From assembly GCA_021774735.1 (NCBI GenBank), contig JAJFIS010000002.1, forward strand, positions 1-49,194: DNA of 49,194 nt. The letters run 5' to 3'. A program made the translations under genes and the position numbers. The first letter of the stretch is position 1. Each line of letters starts with the position of its first letter. This document shows positions 18,011-26,982 of the stretch, one piece after another. This DNA comes from Alphaproteobacteria bacterium. GTDB lineage: Bacteria; Pseudomonadota; Alphaproteobacteria; Sphingomonadales; Kordiimonadaceae. Under the pieces are notes generated by a model that worked only from the letters and a program-made list of their open reading frames with translations, did not search any database and had not been told where the DNA came from.

Positions 18011-18172
18011 AAGCCCGCGCTCACCTATCGCAGTATTTATACGGTGAAATATGGCAATGACTTATGGGTGGTTCATGTTTTTCAGAAGAAATCAACGAAA
18101 GGCATTAGCACACCCAAAAAAGATATAGACCTTCTCAAGGCACGTTTAAAACGAATAAAGGAGATCTATTGA
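18002..18172 (+). pseudogene. 5'-truncated HigB/Gp49-like toxin remnant
   Basis: An open frame with no proper start codon encodes the C-terminal half of a phage Gp49-like (HigB) toxin: TYRSIYTVKYGNDLWVVHVF, QKKSTKG, then TPKKDIDLLKARLKRIKEIY. In intact relatives this block follows about 50-60 further residues, which are absent; a stop codon (TAG, 17999-18001) closes the frame upstream. Only a GTG at 18044 could start a short product. The stop overlaps the start of the next gene (TGATG), the normal toxin-then-antitoxin order of higBA. I read it as a decayed toxin. Confidence 0.72.
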
Positions 18173-18441
18173 TGGCTGATGATGATTTTGAAATGGTGTG
18201 TGGCAGTGGTAATATATACCGTGATTTTGGCCATCCTGATGCAGACACATTGCAAATGAAAGCCCATCTTGCGGATGAAATTATTAGCATATTAAATAGT
18301 CGCAAACTTTCCGTTCGTGCGGCGGGTAAGTTAGTTGGTGAGGATTACTCTGATATTTCCAAGATCAGAAATGCCAATTTAGGCCGCTTTACTCTTGACC
18401 GCCTGATACGAATTGAGGGCATGCCTTACATTCCTTTTTGA
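18172..18441 (+). CDS. XRE-type HigA-like antitoxin, C-terminus altered
   Basis: An 89-residue helix-turn-helix protein of the type paired with Gp49-like toxins: a start such as GSGNIYRDFGHPDADTLQMK, then the HTH core LADEIISILNSRKLSVRAAG and the recognition part DISKIRNANLGRFTLDRLIRI. Relatives usually continue 10-15 residues after RLIRI, but here the frame ends with EGMPYIPF. AAAGGAG precedes the ATG at 18172. The last 16 bp overlap the 3' end of a convergent AT-rich gene, so the normal C-terminus may have been lost at an insertion junction. It may still bind DNA. Confidence 0.72.
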   Translation: MADDDFEMVCGSGNIYRDFGHPDADTLQMKAHLADEIISILNSRKLSVRAAGKLVGEDYSDISKIRNANLGRFTLDRLIRIEGMPYIPF

Positions 18442-19268
18442 ATAGTTTGAATAAAAAATTCAGGTGTTATATAGGTCTCACAGCTTGGGGTCGCTGTAGA
18501 AACTAATCGGCCTATTATGGGGTTATTTGGGATAAACCCATGAACGATTTTCGAAACGATTTTGCCATTTTGAGACAATGTTTCACTAGAGTTCAAATTG
18601 AGATAGAAATAATTGGTAATAGTTTTTTTATCCCGTTCATACTTATATATCAAAGCATTAACTGGTATTTCTGTGATGGTAAAGGTAAAGCATATTGAAC
18701 TTTTAGGTTTATTGACAGCATCTTTTCTTTCCCATTTTGAACCTAAGGCAATAGAAAATTTTTCATGAGCAATGCAATTAGTCGGAGAGGTTTTGATGCT
18801 GTGTCTTTCAAAAGTAACCATTTTTCCTTTGATATCTAAGTCACCTACATAATTAGACAGAAACTTTTCAATTTTTCCGCGCAAAATTCGGCGATCTAAC
18901 TCTACAAATGATATTTTTCTCTCTTTAGAAGAAAGTAATTGCTTAAGCTTATAGGATAATGTGCCATCATATCCGAGTGTATAAACTATAGGCCCAGTTT
19001 CATAATCAGATAGAGTTTCAATACCAGTTAGGCTTCTGCAAATTGGCGGCATTATCCAGGAACGAATAGACATATCAATAGGTATCCAGAACATAGCAAT
19101 CACTAATATGATGCGTCGATATTTGTTATATTTTGGCCGGTCGCGCAGGACAATTTTATGCTTTTTAAGGGCATATTTTTCTATGCCTTTCAGAATGAGT
19201 AATGCTAACCCCCAAACAAAAGTGAATACGAAAACTATTACTGCAATAACAAAGATAATTTGAAACAC
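18426..19268 (-). CDS. Hypothetical membrane protein on AT-rich island
   Basis: No family recognised. The 280-residue product has two N-terminal hydrophobic segments (about 3-27 and 52-73) separated by a basic stretch (KYALKKHKIVLRDRPKYNKYRR). A soluble domain of about 200 residues follows, rich in Lys, Ser and Thr, with several cysteines. The gene is clearly AT-rich compared with the flanking ilv and leu genes, which suggests transfer. The start is GTG at 19268 with only a G-rich weak site. Its 3' end overlaps the HigA-like gene by 16 bp (convergent). A role in defence or as an accessory gene is possible but not supported by any motif I can see. Confidence 0.6.
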   Translation of the reverse strand: MFQIIFVIAVIVFVFTFVWGLALLILKGIEKYALKKHKIVLRDRPKYNKYRRIILVIAMFWIPIDMSIRSWIMPPICRSLTGIETLSDYETGPIVYTLGYDGTLSYKLKQLLSSKERKISFVELDRRILRGKIEKFLSNYVGDLDIKGKMVTFERHSIKTSPTNCIAHEKFSIALGSKWERKDAVNKPKSSICFTFTITEIPVNALIYKYERDKKTITNYFYLNLNSSETLSQNGKIVSKIVHGFIPNNPIIGRLVSTATPSCETYITPEFFIQTIQKGM

Positions 19269-19365
19269 GCTTCAGCCCCCATTTAACCTGTATCGCAAAA
19301 CAATAGCGTATTCAGTAATTGCAAACTACTTAAAGTTTAAACGCCATATCTATCAGATCGCCCAA

Positions 19366-19393
19366 GCAAAAAGGGGCAGCGACGCCACCCCTT
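19366..19393 (-). terminator. Rho-independent terminator after ilvC
   Basis: On the minus strand a 10-bp stem (AAGGGGTGGC / GCTGCCCCTT, two G-U pairs) with a 3-nt loop is followed by a T5 run. It lies 35 bp after the ilvC stop and would end the ilvI-ilvH-ilvC transcript before the island. Confidence 0.82.
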
Positions 19394-19427
19394 AGTATTT
19401 GGTTCTATTTCGATTGAATAAGCGCGG

Positions 19428-20459
<1,032 letters not shown>

Positions 20460-20521
20460 TCAACTGGCCATTTTAATATATGGGGGTTTCCCCTGCTGGC
20501 CTTTTACCTTAAAAAATAACT

Positions 20522-21034
20522 CTATAAACCGTCTGAGCCACGCGACAGCGCCACCGCGCCGGTGCGCGCCACTTCGACCAAGCCCAAACCCTTCATCTGC
20601 TCAATGAAGGCATCAATTTTGTCTGCCGCGCCTGTTAGCTCAAAAATAAAGCTGGAAAGGGACGAATCCACTGCTCGTGCGCGGAAAACATCCGCCACCC
20701 GCATGGCTTCCACCCGCATTTCACCAATGCCGCTTACTTTCACCAGCGCAAGGTCCCGCGCTACATAGGGGCCCTCAATGGTTAAGTCTGCCACCCGGTC
20801 CACCGCCACCAAGCGGTCTAGCTGCGCTTTAATCTGTTCGATAACCATAAGCGTACCAGTAGTGACCACGGTAATGCGCGAGCGATGCTCATCGCTTTCA
20901 ACCTGCGCCACGGTCAGACTTTCAATATTATAGCCTCGGCCAGAAAATAAACCGATAACGCGGGCCAGAACGCCGGCTTCGTTATCAACAATAACACTGA
21001 TGGTATGGGTGCGAATATCGCCTTTTTCTTTCAT
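20522..21034 (-). CDS. ilvH: Acetolactate synthase small (regulatory) subunit
   Basis: A 170-residue regulatory subunit. The N-terminal ACT domain (about 8-85: HTISVIVDNEAGVLARVIGL, then RGYNIESLTVA) binds valine and confers feedback inhibition on the large subunit. The C-terminal half has the typical VKVSGIGEMR and FELTGAADKIDAFI. The frame is open up to 21088, but the ATG at 21034 gives the family N-terminus; its ribosome-binding site (AAGAGACAG) is weak, so the start is not certain. It follows ilvI directly and precedes ilvC. Confidence 0.94.
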   Translation of the reverse strand: MKEKGDIRTHTISVIVDNEAGVLARVIGLFSGRGYNIESLTVAQVESDEHRSRITVVTTGTLMVIEQIKAQLDRLVAVDRVADLTIEGPYVARDLALVKVSGIGEMRVEAMRVADVFRARAVDSSLSSFIFELTGAADKIDAFIEQMKGLGLVEVARTGAVALSRGSDGL

Positions 21035-21094
21035 GGGGTCTGTCTCTTTATAAACTTTATTTGTTAGCGTACCACGTTGCATAAACATAGCATG

Positions 21095-22876
21095 TTACAC
21101 TACAGCTTGCGATATTTCATCATCCGCAGTTTTGCGAATGTCACCCGCCAGCATCATTTCATTATGGGCGGCACCTGCGGGCACCATCGGGAAGCAATTT
21201 TCCAGCTTGGCGACTTGGCAGTCCACGACAACGAGGCCGGGGGTGTCGATCATGCGCTGAATGCCCGCGTCAAGCTCATCAATATGAGAAATGCGAATGC
21301 CTGTACCGCCGTAAGCCTCAACCAATTTAACAAAATCTGGCAAGGCATCGCTGTAACTGCTTGAATATCGCCCTTCAAAAGTTAGTTCCTGCCACTGGCG
21401 CACCATGCCCATATATTCATTGTTGAGAATGAAAACCTTCACCGGCAAACGGTGCTGAATGGCGGTGCCTAATTCTTGAATATTCATCTGGATGGACGCT
21501 TCACCGGCAATATCGATCACCAACTTGTCAGGGAACGCTATTTGCGCGCCGATGGCCGCGGGAAGGCCGTAACCCATGGTGCCGAGCCCGCCTGATGTTA
21601 ACCAGCGGTTAGGGTCATCAAAGCCAAAATACTGCGCCGCCCACATTTGGTGCTGCCCCACTTCGGTGGCAATTATAGGGTCTAAGCCCCTAGTCATCTC
21701 AAACAAACGCTTAATGCTATGCTGCGGCATAACCACATCGCTGTTTTGGCTGTAGGCTAAACAGTCCCGCGCGCGCCATATATCGATCTGCTGCCACCAT
21801 TGGTCCATGGCCGCTGCGTTGAGGGATGCTTTGTTAGCTTTCCATGCGGCAATGATTTGCTTTAAGACGATGCCCGCATCGCCCACTACGCCCAGATCAA
21901 CCTGCACATTTTTATTGATCGATGACAGGTCAATATCGATCTGTATCTTAGTGGAATTCGGTGAAAATTTATCAACCCGCGACGTTATCCGATCATCAAA
22001 GCGCGCCCCAACCGCCAACATAACATCACAGTCATGCATCGCGTGGTTGGCTTCCCATGTGCCGTGCATGCCCAGCATACCAAGCCACTGCTTGTCGCTG
22101 TCTGCAAAGGCACCAAGGCCCATCAGTGTGCTTGTGACCGGTATATTGGTCATATGGGCAAGCTCGGTTAGGGCTTTCGATGCTTCTGGCCCCGCGTTAA
22201 TAACCCCGCCGCCGGAATAAATTATGGGTCGCTTGGCGCTCATCAAAAGCTCAACAATCTGCTCTATCTCGATTTCATTGGCAATTGTGCGGGGTCGGTA
22301 TGTGCGGTGCTCTGCCTTTTGGGGGACTTTATAAACCGCCTGCTCTACCTGAACATCTTTTGGAATATCTATCACCACAGGGCCAGGGCGGCCTGTCGTT
22401 GCTACATAAAAAGCTTCATAAACCACTTGCGGCAAAAGCGCTGTTTCCTTCACCAAATAATTATGCTTGGTGCAGGGCCGCGTAATGCCAACCGTATCGG
22501 CTTCTTGGAACGCATCATTGCCGATCAAATGGCGCGGCACTTGGCCGGTTAGACAAATCACGGGAATACTGTCGAGCATGGCATCGGTTAAACCGGTTAC
22601 AGCATTGGTGGCCCCGGGACCTGAGGTCACCAACACTACACCGGGCTTGCCGGTAGAGCGGGCATAGCCTTCGGCTGCATGCACGGCGGCTTGTTCGTGG
22701 CGCACAAGGATGTGTCTTATTTTATCTTGACGATAAATTTCGTCGTAAATAGGCAGAACGGCGCCACCCGGATAGCCAAATATAACCTCAACACCCAGTT
22801 CCGTGAGTGCTTGCAGTATCATCTGAGCGCCATTCATCTTTGGTGCTACTTTGTTTTTTCCACCTATATCCGTCAC
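21095..22876 (-). CDS. ilvI: Acetolactate synthase large (catalytic) subunit
   Basis: A 593-residue ThDP enzyme that makes acetolactate and acetohydroxybutyrate, the first common step of valine, leucine and isoleucine synthesis. The catalytic Glu is in RHEQAAVHAAEGYARSTG. The FAD-type central domain and the C-terminal ThDP domain are complete. The ThDP metal motif reads GEASIQMN, so Glu459 stands where Asp (GDG or GDA) is expected, with the usual NN 25-30 residues later (FILNNEYMG). The start is GTG at 22876 with GGTGAG upstream; ATG 22837 is an alternative. It has a roughly 300-nt structured leader and heads the ilvI-ilvH-ilvC operon. Confidence 0.96.
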   Translation of the reverse strand: MTDIGGKNKVAPKMNGAQMILQALTELGVEVIFGYPGGAVLPIYDEIYRQDKIRHILVRHEQAAVHAAEGYARSTGKPGVVLVTSGPGATNAVTGLTDAMLDSIPVICLTGQVPRHLIGNDAFQEADTVGITRPCTKHNYLVKETALLPQVVYEAFYVATTGRPGPVVIDIPKDVQVEQAVYKVPQKAEHRTYRPRTIANEIEIEQIVELLMSAKRPIIYSGGGVINAGPEASKALTELAHMTNIPVTSTLMGLGAFADSDKQWLGMLGMHGTWEANHAMHDCDVMLAVGARFDDRITSRVDKFSPNSTKIQIDIDLSSINKNVQVDLGVVGDAGIVLKQIIAAWKANKASLNAAAMDQWWQQIDIWRARDCLAYSQNSDVVMPQHSIKRLFEMTRGLDPIIATEVGQHQMWAAQYFGFDDPNRWLTSGGLGTMGYGLPAAIGAQIAFPDKLVIDIAGEASIQMNIQELGTAIQHRLPVKVFILNNEYMGMVRQWQELTFEGRYSSSYSDALPDFVKLVEAYGGTGIRISHIDELDAGIQRMIDTPGLVVVDCQVAKLENCFPMVPAGAAHNEMMLAGDIRKTADDEISQAVV

Positions 22877-22931
22877 AAATCATCTCACCGTAAAATATCT
22901 AAACAAACTTTATACTACCTAAATAAGCTCT

Positions 22932-22963
22932 GGGCTTCCTACCGCTTAATTTCGCGAAAGCCC
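22932..22963 (-). promoter_or_regulatory. Stem-loop in ilvI leader next to a short-ORF stop
   Basis: In the transcript GGGCTT (22958-22963) pairs with AAGCCC (22932-22937) around a 20-nt loop, 56 nt before the ilvI start. The stop codon TAG of a short upstream frame (22963-23079) abuts the 5' arm. This mirrors the leuA leader, where the leader stop also falls at the base of a stem. A regulatory role is inference. Confidence 0.35.
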
Positions 22964-23079
22964 TAACAAATTCGGCCCATAGTAGCCACCAAAATAATTG
23001 GGGGCGCTGCAGAAGCGCCTTCCCAAATCCCAAAATAATTGGGGGCGCTGCAGAAGCGCCCCCGGGGGGTGGGTTTCAT
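22963..23079 (-). CDS. Possible short leader ORF of ilvI
   Basis: A 38-codon frame from ATG 23079 spans both copies of a duplicated hairpin and ends just before the last stem of the ilvI leader. Residues 28-31 are Ile-Ile-Leu-Val, and Ile37 precedes the last Cys, which would suit a leader that senses branched-chain amino acids. There is no convincing ribosome-binding site and the rest is Pro, Gly and Ala dictated by the GC-rich repeats, so this is only a candidate. Confidence 0.3.
   Translation of the reverse strand: MKPTPRGRFCSAPNYFGIWEGASAAPPIILVATMGRIC
22989..23019 (-). repeat. Direct repeat copy A with hairpin, ilvI leader
   Basis: A 31-bp sequence identical to the copy at 23030-23060. 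On the minus strand it reads as a GC-rich stem (GGCGCT-TCTGC-AGCGCC) followed by the T-rich AATTATTTT, resembling an intrinsic terminator. Here the stem is 6 bp, because the sequence flanking the 5' arm differs from copy B. Confidence 0.85.
23030..23060 (-). repeat. Direct repeat copy B with terminator-like hairpin, ilvI leader
   Basis: Exact 31-bp copy of 22989-23019, offset by 41 bp. With its flank the stem extends to 9 bp (GGGGGCGCT / AGCGCCCCC), followed on the minus strand by AATTATTTT. It lies between miaA and ilvI, both read leftwards, so it could end the miaA transcript, attenuate ilvI, or both. Confidence 0.85.
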
Positions 23080-23178
23080 CACAATTTAGAGGTCAACCTG
23101 GGCCGCTAACCTCCAGCATCAACGTAAGAATTGACTAATACGTTAATAAATTCATTTTATTGAACGATTATTGCGTAG

Positions 23179-24126
23179 TCAACCCCTGTTTTTGACAATA
23201 TCGTTCAAAATAGCCCCCGTATAGCTTTCTATATCTTGCGTATGGACCCTTCCCCAGTCTGGAAACTGATTTCTGAACCAAGTGAGCTGTCTTTTAGCAA
23301 ATCGGCGGGTCAACATCTTAGCCTCAAGCGCCGATTCGTCAGCCCCAATTTCACCCTTCAAGAAGGCCGTAATACTTGGTACCCCTAAGGATTTCATGAC
23401 CGGCATGTCTGCGCCGTAACCCATCTTCAAAAGTACCTCAACCTCTTGTAGCGCCCCGGCTTCCATCATCAGATCATACCGTTGATCACAGCGGGCATAG
23501 AGCTGCTCTCGCGGCATATCTAAAATATATTTCACGACGCCCCCGGTTTTATCCATAGTTGAAAGAGGGCCGGGCTCGGTTCGTTCATGCCACGTTGCCA
23601 ACGAAACACCGGTGGATTTTATCACCTCCAGCGCCCTCGCCACGCGTTGCCCATCAGCGGGGTTCAGGCGCTCTGCCATAACCGGGTCCAAGGCGCTCAA
23701 AGCGCTATGTAGAAACGCGGCCCCCTTTTCCTGTTGGTCGCGGCGGATATCACTACGAACAACAGGGTCAACATCGGGAATGTGGGCAATACCATTGAGT
23801 AATATTTTAAAATATAACCCCGTACCCCCCAACACAATGGGGGTCCGACCCTCTGCCCAAGCCTCTTCAACTGCTTGCATCGCCTGCTCTGCCCAAAAAG
23901 CCGCGGAACAGGGCTGATCCCCCGCCAGAAAACCATAAAGCCGGTGAGGCACCATGGCTTCTTCCGCCACGCTTGGCCGCGCAGACAAAATTCTTAGTTC
24001 CCTATAAACCTGCATGCTGTCAGCATTGATGATGACACCATCCAGCGCCTCGGCCAGCTTTAGCCCAAAAGCAGACTTGCCGCTGGCGGTTGGACCTGCA
24101 ATAAGGATGGCATGTTTCAAATTCAT
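23179..24126 (-). CDS. miaA: tRNA dimethylallyltransferase
   Basis: A 315-residue enzyme that adds a dimethylallyl group to A37 of tRNAs reading UNN codons. The P-loop is GPTASGKS (11-18). It is followed by NADSMQVYRELRILSARPS, PHRLYGF, the LGGTGLYFKIL strand and the C-terminal RRFAKRQLTWFRNQ motif. Length is typical. It is divergent from serB with 37 bp between the starts. It reads towards ilvI, separated from it by about 300 bp of leader containing duplicated hairpins. Confidence 0.97.
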   Translation of the reverse strand: MNLKHAILIAGPTASGKSAFGLKLAEALDGVIINADSMQVYRELRILSARPSVAEEAMVPHRLYGFLAGDQPCSAAFWAEQAMQAVEEAWAEGRTPIVLGGTGLYFKILLNGIAHIPDVDPVVRSDIRRDQQEKGAAFLHSALSALDPVMAERLNPADGQRVARALEVIKSTGVSLATWHERTEPGPLSTMDKTGGVVKYILDMPREQLYARCDQRYDLMMEAGALQEVEVLLKMGYGADMPVMKSLGVPSITAFLKGEIGADESALEAKMLTRRFAKRQLTWFRNQFPDWGRVHTQDIESYTGAILNDIVKNRG

Positions 24127-24163
24127 TCCTTAACTTCCTGAGGCCGCATAATATGAAGCCTTA

Positions 24164-25108
24164 ATGGTTGAGACAAAGGCCCATAGTCCCATGAGAATGG
24201 TGTTAACACTGATCGTCAACCCTGAAAAGTCAACTAAAGCTGGGGACCTTTTAAATTACTGCGCACAAATAGCAATTATTCTACTGCAAAAACTGGATCT
24301 CTCTTTCGAAAGTGAAACGCTAGCAGAAGGTGAGGCCATAGACATTTATTTTAAAGCTTCAGCCGAAATACATGCACAAATCCAAACAAGATTAAATATC
24401 GAATATGCCTCCCTGTCATGCGACTGGCATATGCAGCCTGTTGCAGGTCGGCGCAAAACCATGCTGATCGCAGATATGGATAAGACCATGATCGGTCAAG
24501 AATGCATCGATGAGCTAGCTGACTTTATGGGCATTAAAGACAAGGTATCAACCATCACAGAGGCCGCCATGCGCGGTGAAGTGGATTTTGATGAAGCGCT
24601 GACCGCTCGGGTTGCCTTGCTTGCGGGAATGCATGTTCAAACTCTGGAACAATGCTTTGTTGAACGCATCAGTGTTTCCCCGGGAGCCTATAGCTTGGTG
24701 CGCACCATGGCTGATGCTGGCCACACAACAGCACTGGTTTCAGGGGGCTTTACTTTTTTCACCCAGCGTATCGCCGATAGATTGGGCTTTGGGCTTAACC
24801 GCGCCAACCAGCTGGACATTCAAGCTGGGGCTTTAACCGGTAAAATACTTGACCCCATCTGCAATGCCAAGACCAAAGAAGACACGTTGGTTGAAATTTC
24901 TGACGAACAAAATATTGAACCAAACATGATTATGGCTGTGGGGGATGGTGCCAACGATATTCCAATGATATTGCGTGCTGGATTAGGGGTGGCTTATCAC
25001 GCCAAGCCCAAAGCCTCAGCCGCTGCCGATTTTTCGGTTAAGCACTGTGACCTGTCCGCCCTACTTTTTGTTCAGGGGTATCCGCGCTCAGAATTCATCA
25101 TTAAATAA
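24164..25108 (+). CDS. serB: Phosphoserine phosphatase
   Basis: A 314-residue HAD-superfamily enzyme for the last step of serine synthesis. The catalytic DxDxT is DMDKTM with nucleophile Asp104 and acid/base Asp106. HAD motif II is VSGGFT, and motifs III and IV include KEDTLVE and GDGANDIPM. The N-terminal 85 residues are the usual ACT-like regulatory part of longer SerB proteins. The ATG at 24164 has a poor ribosome-binding site; ATGs at 24191 and 24197 are possible. A terminator shared with convergent degP follows. Confidence 0.94.
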   Translation: MVETKAHSPMRMVLTLIVNPEKSTKAGDLLNYCAQIAIILLQKLDLSFESETLAEGEAIDIYFKASAEIHAQIQTRLNIEYASLSCDWHMQPVAGRRKTMLIADMDKTMIGQECIDELADFMGIKDKVSTITEAAMRGEVDFDEALTARVALLAGMHVQTLEQCFVERISVSPGAYSLVRTMADAGHTTALVSGGFTFFTQRIADRLGFGLNRANQLDIQAGALTGKILDPICNAKTKEDTLVEISDEQNIEPNMIMAVGDGANDIPMILRAGLGVAYHAKPKASAAADFSVKHCDLSALLFVQGYPRSEFIIK

Positions 25109-25133
25109 TAGTCTAAACAACGGTCCCACCATG

Positions 25134-25164
25134 AAAAAACCCCGGCACGTTGGCCGAGGTTTTT
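25134..25164. terminator. Bidirectional terminator between serB and degP
   Basis: A GC-rich stem (ACCCCGGC / GGCCGAGGT with one bulge) is flanked by A6 on the left and T5 on the right, so it can work in both directions. It lies between the convergent stops of serB and degP. Confidence 0.85.
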
Positions 25165-25187
25165 ATCTTTAGCTTTTCAAACTTTCA

Positions 25188-26699
25188 TCAATCCTTGTCT
25201 TCATCATCGCCGTTAATACGCAACGGAAGGTGATAAGAATTGCCCTGAAAATGAACCAGCATCAAAGCGTTTTTACGGCCTTTTTCACGGGCGGCTTCAA
25301 TCTGCTCTTTAACTTCATCAGGTGTAGATACCGGATGGCTGTTAACCCGCATGATAACAACGCCGGGCTGAACACCCGCAGTTACCGCTTTGCTGCGTCT
25401 TGCCACTCGGATAACCACCACGCCTTCCACATCTTCACTGATGCGGAAACGGCGGCGCGCTTCACCGGTAATGTTAGACAGCTCCATACCCTCAACCAAA
25501 CCACGCTGCGGCTTTTCTCTTTTGTTCGGTTTAGTCTCTTCGGCTTCCTCAGCTTTTTCTTCAGCCAGTTCACCGGTTTTGACACTCAGCGTGATTTTTT
25601 CACCGCTGCGGATGACCACCACCTTAACAGCTTTGCTGATCTCTGTGGAACCAACAAGCCGGGTTAAAGAGCGCGAACCTTCCACAGGTTTGCCGTCCCA
25701 AGTGATAATGATGTCTTCCACTTGAATACCGCTTTTATCGGCTGGGCTATCAGCTGTAACTTCGGAAACGATAGCACCTTCTTCAACGTCCAGATCAAGA
25801 CTTTCAATCACAGCTTCGGTTAGCGGCTGAATGCTGACACCTAACCAACCGCGCTTGGCTTTGCCATATTTTTCAAACTGGCCGATTAGAACTTGGGCAT
25901 AGGTGGATGGTATGGCAAAACCAATACCAACATTGCCGCCAGAGGGTGACAATATCGCCGTGTTCACACCAATCACTTTACCATCCATATTAAAGATCGG
26001 ACCGCCGCTGTTGCCGCTGTTGATGGAGGCATCGGTTTGGATCATATCATAGTATGCGCTAGCGTTAATGTCGCGTCCACGGGCTGAAATTATACCTGCC
26101 GTTACAGAGCCCTCAAGGGAAAAAGGGTTACCAATAGCGAGCACCCAGTCACCGATACGAGCCTTGTCAGAATCGCCAAAGGAAACAACGGGCAAGTCTT
26201 CACCGGCTTCAATTCTGAGCAAGGCCAAATCACTGCGGGCATCGCTGCCCACGACAGTTGCTTCAAATTCACGCTCATCGTTTAAACGCACAGTAATGGT
26301 GTCTGCGTCGGCGATCACATGGTGATTGGTCACCACAAGGCCACTAGAGTGAATAATAAAGCCAGAACCCTGCGCCTGTGCACGGCGGGGTTCTTCTTCG
26401 TCCTTGCCAAAACGTTCACGGAATTCTTCCCACAGCTCACCGCCGGGCATGCCTTCTGGGGCGGGAGGTAAATCGCGACGCGCCCGAGATTTGATCACTT
26501 GTTCGGTATGAATACTGACCACAGCTGGCTGTAATTTCTCGACAAGGTCAGCAAAACTATTTGGGGTTCCCCGGGCGGCGGCGGGCGCTGTATAAAATGC
26601 CAATGCCGCAATGGCCACGAGCGTAAACATTAATATGAATGCCAAACCCTGTCGCTGTAATCCTGTTATTTTTGCACTTGTTCTTTTTTGAGGTAACAC
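25188..26699 (-). CDS. degP: Periplasmic serine protease DegP/Do family
   Basis: A 503-residue HtrA-type protease and chaperone of the periplasm. A hydrophobic signal or anchor (about 19-42) precedes the trypsin-like domain, with catalytic residues His127 (NHHV), Asp157 (SDLALL) and Ser231 (GNSGGP). Two PDZ domains follow (about 275-370 and 405-490), separated by a charged Glu/Lys-rich linker. The Q-linker/LA loop region is acidic and basic (FGKDEEEPRR). The start is GTG at 26699 with AGGAG 8 nt upstream. Position beside hflK-hflC and DUF2065 is the usual alphaproteobacterial arrangement. Confidence 0.95.
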   Translation of the reverse strand: MLPQKRTSAKITGLQRQGLAFILMFTLVAIAALAFYTAPAAARGTPNSFADLVEKLQPAVVSIHTEQVIKSRARRDLPPAPEGMPGGELWEEFRERFGKDEEEPRRAQAQGSGFIIHSSGLVVTNHHVIADADTITVRLNDEREFEATVVGSDARSDLALLRIEAGEDLPVVSFGDSDKARIGDWVLAIGNPFSLEGSVTAGIISARGRDINASAYYDMIQTDASINSGNSGGPIFNMDGKVIGVNTAILSPSGGNVGIGFAIPSTYAQVLIGQFEKYGKAKRGWLGVSIQPLTEAVIESLDLDVEEGAIVSEVTADSPADKSGIQVEDIIITWDGKPVEGSRSLTRLVGSTEISKAVKVVVIRSGEKITLSVKTGELAEEKAEEAEETKPNKREKPQRGLVEGMELSNITGEARRRFRISEDVEGVVVIRVARRSKAVTAGVQPGVVIMRVNSHPVSTPDEVKEQIEAAREKGRKNALMLVHFQGNSYHLPLRINGDDEDKD

Positions 26700-26760
26700 T
26701 CTTGGTACTCCTGTTATTCTTCTTTTGGTAAAGCCTAACCATAAATCCTGTTTCTACAGG

Positions 26761-26949
26761 TTAGCCTTTTACCATCCATACTATGGCAACACCAATCGTC
26801 GCTAAGGTCAAGCCGGTAAGGCGTATGTTTGCGGCAGATTGTGCCATCAATGCGACAAGAAGCCGTTTTAGCTGATTTGGAAATAGCGCCCAAGCTACGC
26901 CTTCGATAAAAAAGACCAGCCCGAGCGCTATAATAAGTTCCAACCACAT
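26761..26949 (-). CDS. DUF2065 small membrane protein
   Basis: A 62-residue protein with two transmembrane helices (about 3-23 and 43-60) and the family hallmark of an acidic residue in FIEGVAWALFP. DUF2065 (YjeT-like) genes regularly sit next to hflK and hflC, as here, but their role is unknown. AGGGGA precedes the ATG at 26949. It lies 33 bp after hflC and 61 bp before degP, so all four genes may be co-transcribed. An overlapping frame on the same strand is out of register with this family and is ignored. Confidence 0.88.
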   Translation of the reverse strand: MWLELIIALGLVFFIEGVAWALFPNQLKRLLVALMAQSAANIRLTGLTLATIGVAIVWMVKG

Positions 26950-26982
26950 GGATGGATTTCCCCTGAATAAAAGCTTACGCCT

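Noticed and set aside
22989-23060. CRISPR-like reading of the two 31-bp repeats
   Set aside because: There are only two copies, the spacing is 10 bp rather than a normal spacer, each copy is a terminator-like hairpin, and there are no cas genes.
26735-26947. Minus-strand 70-codon frame
   Set aside because: It overlaps the DUF2065 gene in another frame; DUF2065 has the expected two helices, a ribosome-binding site and conserved context.
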